Shown here piece after piece: positions 34,868-43,635 of a stretch of DNA of 64,000 nucleotides (position 1 is the first letter of the stretch; each line of letters starts with the position of its first letter). The DNA is from Chloroflexota bacterium (GTDB lineage: Bacteria > Chloroflexota > UBA6077 > JACCZL01): NCBI GenBank assembly GCA_020850535.1, contig JADZEM010000079.1, positions 1-64,000 of the forward strand. The letters run 5' to 3'. The notes beneath the pieces are model-generated. The model searched no databases. It was not told the DNA's origin and saw only the letters and a program-made list of their open reading frames with translations. Both the position numbers and the translations under genes were made by a program.

Positions 34868-36346
34868 TCAACTCACGAGAGGTTCCGATGTCGGGCGCGG
34901 GCGCATCGACGCGCCAACGGAGCGGAGCACCGCCAACTCGCCAGGCTGTACCACGCCCAGCAGAACCAGGAGCATGCCGTACATGACGGCGGCAAGCAGG
35001 ATCGTCACCACAGTTGGAAGCTCCTTCATGAGCAGAACGCCAACACCCATCATTCCCGTCGCGACCAGAGGAAGGATCAGCGTGCGCTGCCATGAGATCT
35101 GGGCCAGCGTCGCGCGGAGATACCAGACGTACTGGCCGACCAGCACCCCTTCCGTGACCACCGTCATCGTGGCCGCTGCGAACAGCCCGAACCACGGGAC
35201 CAGCACCAGGTTGCACAGGATGTTGATGCCCGTGCTCACCAGGACCGCCCGCGCCACCGAGCGCTCAGCGCCGCCGATCACCACCACGTACCCCAGCAGC
35301 TCGGACGCGAACATCAACGGCACGACCAGGATCAGAATGGCCAGCACCGGCCCCGCCTCCACGAAGCCCGCGCCGAAGAGCAGCGCGACAATCTGATCCG
35401 AGAGCACGAACCCGCCGACCGCGATGGGAAGGGAGACACTCATCAAGTAGCGCAGGGCCGTCCCGTAGATGGACGGTAGCGACTCCGGCGCCTGCGCAGC
35501 CTGCCGCGTCAGCGACGGGTAGAGCGCCGTGTTCAGCGCGTTCGAGAGGAACACCGACGCGAAGACCAGGCTGTACGCGGCGTTGTAATAGCCCGTCTCC
35601 GTATCGCCCCACGCGATGTTCAGCAGCACACTGTCGAACTTGTAGGACAGCCCGAGCGTGCCGGCGATCACGGCGAACGGCGCGCTCGCCCGCAGCAGCG
35701 GCAGCCACTGGTCTGGAGACGGACGCCCCGGCGTCACATCCAGGCGTCTGACACCTCGCCAGCACAGCCAGGCCATGATCGACACGCCGACCAGATTCGC
35801 AACGACCAGCCCGTGATACCCTGCCCCGACGATCAGCGCTATGGCGCCCAGCACCACAAAGGCCAGTTGATTCACGACCTTCGCCGCGGCGGCAACGTGC
35901 AGCCGTTCGAAGCCCGCCAGCACGGCCTCGCACGCGCCTTGCGCCGAGTAGACCATCAGTCCGACCGCCCCGACCGCCAGGGCCACCAGCATCGCCGTTG
36001 GACGGTCCGTCGCCCAGGCGGTCAGCACGATCAGCACCGCGGCGACGCATCCCAGCAAGACGCGGAGCACCACCACGTTGCCAAAGAACCGGTCGATGTG
36101 CGCCTTCCCGTCCTCCAGGGCACGCCACCGGCTGACCTCACGAACGGTGAAGACTCCGAGGCCCAGGTCTGCCAGGAACACAAACGTCGCGCCGAACGCC
36201 AGGACGGCCGCGTACTGGCCGAACTGCTCTGCGCCAAGCTGACGCACCACCAGCACCGAGAAGCCGAACGAGAGTACCTTGATGGCCGCCTGCGCCCCAA
36301 TGCCTGCGAACGAGTTCCGAAGCACCGTCGTCGCGAGGCCGCTCAT
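34868..36346 (-). CDS. Polysaccharide flippase (Wzx, MATE/MVF-like)
   Basis: The ~492-residue protein has about 12-14 membrane helices and begins MSGLATTVLRNSFAGIGAQA, a typical Wzx start. Internal segments LGAEQFGQYAAVLAFGATFV, SYKFDSVLLNIAWGDTETGY and GTALRYLMSVSLPIAVGG are characteristic of polysaccharide biosynthesis proteins. It would flip the finished lipid-linked repeat unit across the membrane. The ATG at 36346 overlaps the preceding stop (ATGA), so the longer frame to 36688 is not used. Confidence 0.9.
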   Translation of the reverse strand: MSGLATTVLRNSFAGIGAQAAIKVLSFGFSVLVVRQLGAEQFGQYAAVLAFGATFVFLADLGLGVFTVREVSRWRALEDGKAHIDRFFGNVVVLRVLLGCVAAVLIVLTAWATDRPTAMLVALAVGAVGLMVYSAQGACEAVLAGFERLHVAAAAKVVNQLAFVVLGAIALIVGAGYHGLVVANLVGVSIMAWLCWRGVRRLDVTPGRPSPDQWLPLLRASAPFAVIAGTLGLSYKFDSVLLNIAWGDTETGYYNAAYSLVFASVFLSNALNTALYPSLTRQAAQAPESLPSIYGTALRYLMSVSLPIAVGGFVLSDQIVALLFGAGFVEAGPVLAILILVVPLMFASELLGYVVVIGGAERSVARAVLVSTGINILCNLVLVPWFGLFAAATMTVVTEGVLVGQYVWYLRATLAQISWQRTLILPLVATGMMGVGVLLMKELPTVVTILLAAVMYGMLLVLLGVVQPGELAVLRSVGASMRPRPTSEPLVS

Positions 36347-37542
36347 GCTCGCTCCGACACGTGCACAGCCGTGGGGGCAACGGACCCTGCCTGCGCGCCT
36401 GGGTGCCGCCGCTGCCAGGCCATGTTGTACACCCCGAGAATCGCCCGGGCCGTGTTCTCCCAGGTGAACTGTGCCGCCCGCTCGTACCCCTGTGCCCTGT
36501 GCCGCTCGCGCGCGCCGTCGTCGGTCAGCACCAGCTCGATGTGCCGCGCGAACGCAGCGTCGTCCTCGGCATCGGCGAGCAGGCCAGCCCCGCCAAGCAC
36601 TTCCGGGAGCGCCCCTCGGTCTGACGAGATGACCGGCGCGCCGCAGGTCATCGCTTCCAGGACCGGGATACCGAAACCCTCGATCCACGAGGGAAACACG
36701 AACGCCGCTGCCAGGCTGTACAGACCGATCAGGTCAGGCCGCGTCGGTGCGATCAGCAGGTACGCCTCACCGCGCGCCTGCGCCTCGATCACCGCTGGCG
36801 CCACGTTTGGGCGTCGCGCGAAGAAGACGATGCGATGGGTGTCGCGCAGCGCCTGCGGCAGACGCCGCCACGCCCGAATCAGCGTGCCAGGATTCTTCAG
36901 CCCATCGGCCAGCACGAACGGCGTCTGGATGCCGTGTCGCCGCCGCACCTCGTCGAGCCGGTCAGGGTCCGTCACCCTCCTGAGATCAGGCGTCGGCGCG
37001 TGCGGCACCGCCACGATCTGTGACGCCGCCACACGCCCCGTTCCTGCGATCTCGCGGCGGGCGTGCTCCGAAACCGTCAACACCAGGTCGGCCCGCCGCG
37101 CCGCGTACTTGGTCCAGGCCTGCAAGTAGAGCATCTTCGCGATGGTGCCTGGCCGCTTCGGATGTCCCCGCACGATCTCGTAGATCGGCAAGAGGTTGAT
37201 CGCGTCGTGGATTGTGAGGACCGTCGCCGCGCCGCGCGGCCCGATGCCGTAGTTCGCCGGAAAGTGCACGACCTCCAGGCGGTCCGTCTGCATCGTGCGC
37301 CACATCCAGAGATCCTGCTGCACGGTGGAGAGCGCGCTGCGCCAGGGCAGGCGGCGCAGCGTCACCGAGGGCGGCAGATCGGCCAGCTCAAATGGCTGCT
37401 TCGTGTCCGCGTAGAGGATCACCTCGAACTCGCTGGCGAGATCCAGGAGGGCCGGCACGAAGTGGCGCACGTAGGTGTGCACGCCGCCCACAAGCCCGTG
37501 CGAGAGGTAGCGAACGTCGATGCCAAGTCGTCGGCGGGCCAT
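36343..37542 (-). CDS. Family 4 glycosyltransferase (mannosyltransferase-like)
   Basis: The 399-residue GT-B protein has GIDVRYLSHGLVGGVHTYVR at the start, TVLTIHDAINL and VLTVSEHARREIA in the acceptor half. The donor half has FVLADGLKNPGTLIRAW, AFVFPSWIEGFGIPVLEAM and CGAPVISSDRGALPEVLG. The EGFGIPVLEAM segment holds the two Glu residues that bind the nucleotide sugar; the layout matches WbaZ/MtfB-like mannosyl- or rhamnosyltransferases. It is coupled to the Wzx gene by ATGA and follows the next GT4 by one base. Confidence 0.88.
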   Translation of the reverse strand: MARRRLGIDVRYLSHGLVGGVHTYVRHFVPALLDLASEFEVILYADTKQPFELADLPPSVTLRRLPWRSALSTVQQDLWMWRTMQTDRLEVVHFPANYGIGPRGAATVLTIHDAINLLPIYEIVRGHPKRPGTIAKMLYLQAWTKYAARRADLVLTVSEHARREIAGTGRVAASQIVAVPHAPTPDLRRVTDPDRLDEVRRRHGIQTPFVLADGLKNPGTLIRAWRRLPQALRDTHRIVFFARRPNVAPAVIEAQARGEAYLLIAPTRPDLIGLYSLAAAFVFPSWIEGFGIPVLEAMTCGAPVISSDRGALPEVLGGAGLLADAEDDAAFARHIELVLTDDGARERHRAQGYERAAQFTWENTARAILGVYNMAWQRRHPGAQAGSVAPTAVHVSERA

Positions 37543-37543
37543 G

Positions 37544-38893
37544 TCAGGCGCTCACCGGGAGCGTGGCCCCACGATACAAGTCGAGCAAGGCCACGATCTC
37601 CTCGTCGATGGTTCGCACGGGCTGGATCCCCGCGCGAAGCTCGTCCAGCAGCCCCGGCTCCGTCGTCAACCGGACGATGGCCGCCGCGAGTCCCGCTGCA
37701 TCGCCACGCTCGAAGAGCAGCCCGTTCTTGCCGTGCTGCACGGCCTCGCTCATCCCGCCCAGGTTCGTGGCCAGGGCTGGCCGCCGCGCCGCGAACGCCT
37801 CGCTGATCACCAGCGGCGTGTTCTCGTACCAGAGCGACGGCACGACTATCGCATCCAGGCCAGCCAGCACCTCGCGCAGGTCGCGCGGCTGGTACGGTCC
37901 CACGAACTCGATGCGGGCATCCCCCTCGGCAAGCTCCCGAAGACGTGCCACGTACGACGGGTTCTTCTCCAGCGAGCCGAAGATCCGCAGGCGCACCGGC
38001 CGATCCGTGGGGAGTGCACGGACGGCGCGCACGGCCACGTCAACACCCTTGAGCGGCTCGATCTGCCCAAGGTATCCGAGCACGAGCTGGCCGTCGTCTG
38101 CGCGCCGGGCCGTCATCGGCCCCCACGAGAGATCCATGCCGTACGGTGACACCGTCATCGAGTCAGCCGAGTAGCCGCCGCGGACGAGCATCTGCTTCAA
38201 GAACCGCGACGGCGCGATAACCGCATCGGCCTGAGCGAAGGCCTGCCGCAGGTGGTCGAGGCGCGTCTCGGCATCGCCGACGTACCCGCGCAGCCCCGGC
38301 AGCCGTACCAGCGCCGGAGCGTGGCTCGCGGCCAGCAGCGCTCTGGCGACCAACTGCGGATTCGTTCGATCCATGATCCCCCGCAGCGAGGGAGAGCCAG
38401 ACGCCAGGCAGCGCTGGCAATCGGCCGCGGATGTCGGGCCGGCGCACAGCGAGCCGTCGCCGCGCAGGAGCGTGTGGCGAATACAGAGAAACCAGAAGTC
38501 CGTCAACGTCAGGATCGTGCGGCAGCCGGCCTGACGAGCGGCGCCCAGGATGTTGGCGCTCAGCGAGTAGCACGAGGTGACGTGGACGACGTCCGCGCCG
38601 ACCTCCCGCAGGTACGCGCTGAAGAGCGCCGTCGCCTCCGGGTTGTCGTAGAAGGTTCGGAACGGATGCGGTGCACGCACCCAGTCCCACGAGAGCCGTC
38701 GAACGGGGATGCCGTCGTAGGTGTCGTCCTCGGCGCGCGGCGGCCAGCCGTGCGCGGCGTCCAGCGAGCCGGCGCAGATCACGAACGGCTCGTGACCGCG
38801 CGCCCGCAGCGCCCGCGCCAGCCCGAGCGTGTACGACTCGGTCCCGCCGGACTGCGTCGGGAAGAAGAAGTGGGTCGCAAGCACGACTCGCAT
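37544..38893 (-). CDS. Family 4 glycosyltransferase with Cys-rich insert
   Basis: The ~449-residue protein begins MRVVLATHFFFPTQSGGTES and ends the acceptor domain with VIAPSRFLKQMLVRGG. The donor domain has LGYLGQIEPLKGVDVAVRAV and VVPSLWYENTPLVISEAFAA. A segment with three Cys near residue 150-170 (DFWFLCIRHTLL, LCAGPTSAADCQRCL) is seen in GT4 enzymes that bind metal in a small loop. It is 5 bp from the upstream GT4. Donor unknown. Confidence 0.87.
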   Translation of the reverse strand: MRVVLATHFFFPTQSGGTESYTLGLARALRARGHEPFVICAGSLDAAHGWPPRAEDDTYDGIPVRRLSWDWVRAPHPFRTFYDNPEATALFSAYLREVGADVVHVTSCYSLSANILGAARQAGCRTILTLTDFWFLCIRHTLLRGDGSLCAGPTSAADCQRCLASGSPSLRGIMDRTNPQLVARALLAASHAPALVRLPGLRGYVGDAETRLDHLRQAFAQADAVIAPSRFLKQMLVRGGYSADSMTVSPYGMDLSWGPMTARRADDGQLVLGYLGQIEPLKGVDVAVRAVRALPTDRPVRLRIFGSLEKNPSYVARLRELAEGDARIEFVGPYQPRDLREVLAGLDAIVVPSLWYENTPLVISEAFAARRPALATNLGGMSEAVQHGKNGLLFERGDAAGLAAAIVRLTTEPGLLDELRAGIQPVRTIDEEIVALLDLYRGATLPVSA

Positions 38894-38898
38894 GACCG

Positions 38899-40122
38899 TC
38901 AGTGCACTCCGGCGGCAACGGCCGGCCGCGCAACCTGCTCCAGCAGGTCGCACAGGCGCGGACCGATCGCGTCCCAGCTGTAACGCTCACGGACCAGCCG
39001 ACGGCCAGACGCAACCAGCCGTGCGCGCAGATCCGTATCCTGGAGCAGCGCCTGCACCGACGCCGCGAACGCATCCGCCGTGTCGGCGATCAGCAGGTGC
39101 TCGCCGTCGCGGACGTCCAGGCCCTGCGCGCCCTTCGAGGTCGAGACGACGGGCGTCCCGATGGCCAGGGACTCGAGGATCTTGAGGCGCGTGCCGCCCC
39201 CCACCAGCAACGGCACGACGGTCACCATGCTCCGCGCGATGACCGGCCGAATGTCCGGCACGTATCCCGTGATGGTGTAGCCGTCCATCTGGGGCAACTG
39301 GTTCAGGTCAACGCCAGCGGTCTGCCCGGTGATGTTCAGGCGACAGTCCGGCGCGAGGGTCTTGAGCTTCACGAACACCTCGCGCAGGAACCAGTCAGCC
39401 CCTGAGAGGTTGGCTGAATAGGTGAGGGCGCCAGGAAAGATCAACGCGCCCGGGACCGGCGTCTCACGCAGGTGGGCGTACTGGCCGAGATCGACCCCGT
39501 TCGGGATCACCATTGCCGGCCGATACTCCGGCGCCAGCGCCGCGACGTACTGCCGCTCCGGCTCTGAGACCACGGTACACGCGGCGAACAGGGGCAGCAC
39601 CCGTCGGAGGTACGCACGCAGCTTGATCCAGGTCAGCTGGTGGCGAAGCGTCTGGAGCGGCCGTTGCCATCCTGAGGCCGCGTCCCGGAAGAGCGCGATC
39701 TCCAGCTCTTCGAGCACCACGGGAACGCCTGTTGCCTGCGCGGTCTCGATGCCGTACGGGACCATCGATAGTTGCGATGCGAGCACCACGTCGAACGAAG
39801 TCGTCGCGAGCAGTTCGTGCAGTTGGCGGGAGAACTCGGGACGGTGCGTATCGACGAGGTAGCGCGGCTCGCTGGAGAATATCCCGGCGAGCGCCTTGCC
39901 GCTCCTCGGCTGAAAGCGGCGGTACGCCACCACCCGAACGTCTGCACACACGCTGCGAAGGTGCGCCAGCGCGTCGTCGTCGATGTGGTCCAGCTGCTCG
40001 GCGCAGGTGAGCAGCGTCACGTCGTGGACCCGCGCAAGCTGACGGAGCAGGTTGTAGATCCGCAGCTTCGCCCCGTTATCCGCCGGATACGGGAACCACC
40101 GCGACAGGAACAGGACGCGCAC
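38899..40122 (-). CDS. Family 4 glycosyltransferase
   Basis: The 407-residue GT-B protein begins VRVLFLSRWFPYPADNGAKL, has MVIPNGVDLGQYAHL, FPGALTYSANLSGADWFL, and GGTRLKILESLAIGTPVV in the donor domain. It closely resembles the GT4 at 22002 in order and motifs. The start is a GTG at 40122. Just upstream (40126-40222) lies the tail end of a lost GT-C gene, so the gene order here has been rearranged. Confidence 0.87.
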   Translation of the reverse strand: MRVLFLSRWFPYPADNGAKLRIYNLLRQLARVHDVTLLTCAEQLDHIDDDALAHLRSVCADVRVVAYRRFQPRSGKALAGIFSSEPRYLVDTHRPEFSRQLHELLATTSFDVVLASQLSMVPYGIETAQATGVPVVLEELEIALFRDAASGWQRPLQTLRHQLTWIKLRAYLRRVLPLFAACTVVSEPERQYVAALAPEYRPAMVIPNGVDLGQYAHLRETPVPGALIFPGALTYSANLSGADWFLREVFVKLKTLAPDCRLNITGQTAGVDLNQLPQMDGYTITGYVPDIRPVIARSMVTVVPLLVGGGTRLKILESLAIGTPVVSTSKGAQGLDVRDGEHLLIADTADAFAASVQALLQDTDLRARLVASGRRLVRERYSWDAIGPRLCDLLEQVARPAVAAGVH

Positions 40123-40125
40123 GAG

Positions 40126-40222
40126 TCAGGGCTCCCGTTGATACAGGTCAAAGTCGCCGTACGAAGCGATCTTCCGAAACCGGCCTTCAGAAAGTGCCTG
40201 GCGGTAGATGGCGCGGAGCCCA
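40126..40222 (-). pseudogene. C-terminal remnant of a PMT/GT-C-like gene
   Basis: Between the aminotransferase stop and the GT4 start, one minus-strand frame reads GLRAIYRQALSEGRFRKIA then SYGDFDLYQREP and a stop. This matches in pattern the tail of the GT-C enzyme at 23323 (YRAFIHHTRPELIRSIGDYD then LYRLHG). No upstream part of such a gene is present. I read it as a deletion relic; chance similarity over ~35 residues remains possible. Confidence 0.4.
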
Positions 40223-41350
40223 TCAGGACAGGGCAACTGTCCTGGGAGCCGCCACCGCTGACAGTGTCGTCGCCACGGCATCCAGCTCGTCGGTCGTCAG
40301 CCCCGGATGCACCGGCAGGGAGAGCACCTCGCGGCTGGCGCGCTCGGACTCGGGCAGGTGATCCTCGTACCCCATGTCGCGGTACAGCGGCTGCTGGTGC
40401 ACCGGCACCGGATAGTGGACGCCCGTGCCGATGCCCTGCTCGGCCAGGCGCCGCGCGACACCATCGCGGTCGTGCGGGATTCGCACGGTGTACTGATGGA
40501 AGACGTGCCGATACCCCGGCAGCACGACGGGTGGCCTCACGCCGGACAGGCGTGCTGACAAGCATGCCGCGTTCCGGATCCGTGCGTCGGTGAGCGCCTC
40601 CAGGCGGTCCAACTGCACCAACCCGATGGCCGCCTGCACGTCCGTCAGACGGAAGTTGTAGCCCAGGATCTCATGGTGGTAGCGCTCGCGCTGCCCATGA
40701 CTTCGCAGCAGGCGCAGGCGATCCACGATCTCGTCGTCATCCGTCGTGACGAGACCGCCCTCTGCCGTGGTCACGTTCTTCGTCGCATAGAACGAGAAGC
40801 AGGCCGTCCCCGTCGATCCGACGATCCGTCCGTCAATCGCCGCGCCATGCGCCTGCGCGGCATCCTCGATCACGGCAAGCTGATGGCGCGCCGCGATCTC
40901 GTGGATCGCGTCCAGCTCGGCCGGCTGGCCGTACAGGTGGACTGGCACGATCGCCCGTGTGCGCGGCGTGATGCTGGCCTCGATCTGGCCTGGATCGAGA
41001 TTGAACGTGTCTGGTCGGATGTCCACAAACACCGGGCGCGCCCCCACGTACAGCGCCGCGTTCGCCGAGGCGATGAACGTGAAGGGGCTGGTGATGACCT
41101 CGTCTCCGGCGCTGATGCCGTGTGCCAGCAGCGCCAGGTGCAGCGCGGCGGTGCCGTTCGACAAGGCCACGGCGTGCCGCGCTCCGAGCATCGCTGCGAA
41201 CCGCCGCTCGAACTGCTCGACCAGCGCGCCTTGCACCAGGTGGCCCGAACGCAGGACCCGTGCGACCGCCTCGATCTCCTCCTCGCCAAGCATCGGTCTG
41301 GCGACCTGAATCGACCACTTCGCTGGCGCCTCAATCTGTTGCGAGTGCAT
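40223..41350 (-). CDS. DegT/DnrJ/EryC1/StrS-family PLP aminotransferase
   Basis: These enzymes transfer an amino group from glutamate to a keto sugar nucleotide. The 375-residue protein shows the fold-type I pattern: SNGTAALHLAL (cofactor phosphate), VIEDAAQAHGA (Asp163 binds the pyridine N), FSFYATKNVTTAEGG with Lys191 forming the Schiff base, and GYNFRLTDVQAAIGLVQL. It probably makes an amino sugar for the glycan. With the Gfo/Idh/MocA dehydrogenase, hexapeptide acetyltransferase and WecB-like epimerase at 49-52 kb it would form a WbpB-E-D-I type set for a diacetamido sugar; that assignment is inference. Confidence 0.88.
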   Translation of the reverse strand: MHSQQIEAPAKWSIQVARPMLGEEEIEAVARVLRSGHLVQGALVEQFERRFAAMLGARHAVALSNGTAALHLALLAHGISAGDEVITSPFTFIASANAALYVGARPVFVDIRPDTFNLDPGQIEASITPRTRAIVPVHLYGQPAELDAIHEIAARHQLAVIEDAAQAHGAAIDGRIVGSTGTACFSFYATKNVTTAEGGLVTTDDDEIVDRLRLLRSHGQRERYHHEILGYNFRLTDVQAAIGLVQLDRLEALTDARIRNAACLSARLSGVRPPVVLPGYRHVFHQYTVRIPHDRDGVARRLAEQGIGTGVHYPVPVHQQPLYRDMGYEDHLPESERASREVLSLPVHPGLTTDELDAVATTLSAVAAPRTVALS

Positions 41351-41362
41351 GCAGCCGCTCCA

Positions 41363-41725
41363 TCAACCCAGTGCGACGACGGTCACGCCGAAACAAATCA
41401 CCAGCACCCCGACCAGCCGGGCCCACCCGATGGCCTCTCCCAGCACGATCCGCGAGCCGACGAGGATGAGCACGTAGCTCAGGCTCAGGAAGGGGTAGGC
41501 GTAACCAAGCTCCACGCGTGAGAGGCCGGCCATCCAGAACAGCATGCTCACCCCGTAGAGCGACATGCCGGCCCAGACGCCCGGGTTCAGCGCCATGGCC
41601 GACACGGCGACAATCGGGCCGCCGCGCAGGCCAAGTGGGCCGGACCTGGACATGGCCGATTTCAGCACCAACTGCCCGATTACGCCGATCACCACGCTGC
41701 ACACAATCAGCACAACGGCTGGCAT
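41363..41725 (-). CDS. Small four-helix membrane transporter (EamA/SMR, ArnE/F-like)
   Basis: The 120-residue protein has four membrane helices and the SMR/ArnE-F signature: GQLVLKSAMSRSG after helix 1 and RVELGYAYPFLSLSYVLILV between helices 3 and 4. ArnE/ArnF carry undecaprenyl-phosphate-linked aminoarabinose across the membrane. A relative lies 1.35 kb away at 43076, so the pair could form a heterodimeric flippase for a polyprenyl-phosphate sugar used by the GT-C enzymes. GAGGAG lies 7 nt before the ATG. Confidence 0.8.
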   Translation of the reverse strand: MPAVVLIVCSVVIGVIGQLVLKSAMSRSGPLGLRGGPIVAVSAMALNPGVWAGMSLYGVSMLFWMAGLSRVELGYAYPFLSLSYVLILVGSRIVLGEAIGWARLVGVLVICFGVTVVALG

Positions 41726-41750
41726 TGAGGACTCCTCACATCCGCGCCGG

Positions 41751-43079
41751 TCAGGACACGGCCACCGGTGACGGCGCCGCCCGGTGGGTGGCGATCAGTG
41801 GCAGCGCCTTCTGGGCATGGCGAACACTCGCCTGGCAGTTCGTCAGCTCGGGGTAGATCTGCCCGTTGTTGACCACGAACAGCCCACCGATCGGCGTCTG
41901 CATCGGTACCGTCGGCCGGGCCCGTCCGATCTGGTGCAGCGGCTCGACGAACCGCTCGCGGAACACGAACGCGTGGCGCACCGTGGACTCGCGGAACGCG
42001 GGCAGCATCTTCGAGAGATGTTCGATGTAGAGCTGTCGGAGCGCATCGTCGTCAAGCTCGTGGAACGGGCTGGACCGCGTCACGTACTTCGGCACATACA
42101 CCAGGTGGTGCCCGCCTACATCCTCCGGCGCGATCACGTTGGTGGTCTCGATGACGCCCGTAAACGGCACGTCGCGGTCGGCGATGTTCAACGTGTAGTA
42201 CGGAGACAACGGCCGATCCAGCAGCAGCAGCCCGCAGATCACGCCCAGAAACTCGGGCGGCGGCGGCAGGGCCAGCGCGCTGCGCGCCGGCTCCGGGACC
42301 AGCGCCGACAGCACCTGCAGCGGCGTCGTGACCACCACGCTGTCAAACGGCTGCTGCCGACCGTTGACGACGAGCCCGGTCACACGCTCGTCTTCAACCG
42401 TGATCTCGCTGATCCGGGCGTCCAGTTGAACGGTCCCGCCAGCCTGCTCGATCCGCTCCACCAGTCGATCGACCAGGACGCGGTAGCTCCCGACGACGTA
42501 GCCAAGCTGATCGCCGCGCCCGGCCGCTGCCTTCGTCGAGGACGTGCGCTTGATCCGCGACCAGATGTAGGTCGCCGGGGTCTGGTCAAAGCTCGCGTCG
42601 AACTTCGCGCGGAGCAGCGGCCGCCAGACCTTCTCGAACGCGCCTCGACCGCCCAGCCCCACCAGCCAGTCCTCGACCGGGGTCTCTTCGAGCCTGGCCC
42701 AGTCGTTGACGCGGAACGCACCGAGGATCGTGAGACCGAGACGAAACCGCTCGACCAGCGACAGCGGCGGGAACAGCAGCAAGTCCTTGCCGCTCGCCAT
42801 CGAGTAGAGACGCCCGCCGGAGTAGAAGCCCTGGCGCGCCGCCGTGAACCGGACCCGGTCACTCAGATCCAGCTCGTCGATCAGGGCGAGAAGGTCGGTA
42901 TCGCCGCCCAGGATGCAATGGTAGTACTTGTCGATAGCCACGCCGTCCACGTCGACGGTTTCGAGGAGGCCGCCAGCCTGGGGCTTCGCATCGAAGATCG
43001 AGACCTGGATGCCGGCTCGTGACAGGGCGTACCCGAGCGCCAGCCCGAGCATCCCCGCCCCAACGATGCCTACATTCAT
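41751..43079 (-). CDS. FAD-dependent oxidoreductase (amine oxidase / protoporphyrinogen-oxidase-like)
   Basis: The 442-residue flavoprotein begins with a dinucleotide-binding fold, VGIVGAGMLGLALGYALSRA, followed by FDAKPQAGGLLETV and DKYYHCI. The middle holds WRPLLRAKFDASFDQTPATY, and the C-terminus FVVNNGQIYPELTNCQASV binds the flavin again. This subgroup occurs in polysaccharide and carotenoid-like loci and is distantly related to UDP-galactopyranose mutase. The substrate may be a polyprenyl-linked sugar. It overlaps the upstream ArnE/F-like gene by four bases (ATGA) and is followed by the second one, so all three probably act together. Confidence 0.8.
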   Translation of the reverse strand: MNVGIVGAGMLGLALGYALSRAGIQVSIFDAKPQAGGLLETVDVDGVAIDKYYHCILGGDTDLLALIDELDLSDRVRFTAARQGFYSGGRLYSMASGKDLLLFPPLSLVERFRLGLTILGAFRVNDWARLEETPVEDWLVGLGGRGAFEKVWRPLLRAKFDASFDQTPATYIWSRIKRTSSTKAAAGRGDQLGYVVGSYRVLVDRLVERIEQAGGTVQLDARISEITVEDERVTGLVVNGRQQPFDSVVVTTPLQVLSALVPEPARSALALPPPPEFLGVICGLLLLDRPLSPYYTLNIADRDVPFTGVIETTNVIAPEDVGGHHLVYVPKYVTRSSPFHELDDDALRQLYIEHLSKMLPAFRESTVRHAFVFRERFVEPLHQIGRARPTVPMQTPIGGLFVVNNGQIYPELTNCQASVRHAQKALPLIATHRAAPSPVAVS

Positions 43080-43522
43080 AGGGACTGCCTCACGGAGAGC
43101 GAGGGCGCGGCGATCTGCGGTGAGCGCTCGACCGCCGGCACCTCGCGATGGACGCTCGACGTTCGGGCGATCAGGCAGACCCCGCCACAGATCGCCAGGA
43201 CGCCAAGCAGTCGGACTGGCGAGGGGCTCTCACCCAGCAGCAGCCAGGAGCCGACCAGGACGGCGACATAGTTCAGGCTCGCGAACGGATACGCAAAGCT
43301 CAGATCGACGCGTGACAGCGTGATCAGCCAGAAGAACGTGCCGGTGACCGTCACCACGAGGCCCAACACGACCAGCGGATTGAGGGCCAGCGCCAGCACC
43401 AGCTCTGGCAGTCGGGCCGGCGCGAGGGTCAGCGGCCCGATCTGGGCGAGACCCCACTTGAGGAGGATCTGGCCGAGCACGGCGAAGACGCCGCTCACCA
43501 GGATATACGGCAACGCATTCAC
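43076..43522 (-). CDS. Small four-helix membrane transporter (EamA/SMR, ArnE/F-like)
   Basis: The ~148-residue protein has four helices with GQILLKWGLAQIG and RVDLSFAYPFASLNYVAVLV, the same two motifs as the transporter at 41363. A C-terminal hydrophilic tail of ~30 residues is extra. The GTG at 43522 has GGTGGTGA upstream; other in-frame GTGs at 43531 and 43534 are possible, and the frame upstream to 43909 is antisense to the GT2 gene and not used. Its stop overlaps the start of the FAD oxidoreductase. Confidence 0.75.
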   Translation of the reverse strand: MNALPYILVSGVFAVLGQILLKWGLAQIGPLTLAPARLPELVLALALNPLVVLGLVVTVTGTFFWLITLSRVDLSFAYPFASLNYVAVLVGSWLLLGESPSPVRLLGVLAICGGVCLIARTSSVHREVPAVERSPQIAAPSLSVRQSL

Positions 43523-43635
43523 AGGAGTCACCACCTCGGGCGCGACGCCGCGCGGGCGTCGTGCCGGTATGTTCCAGAGGGAGAAGCCGCTCGCATCTGG
43601 CAGCGGATCGACAGCGCACCGGCCGTCGGCGTCAG

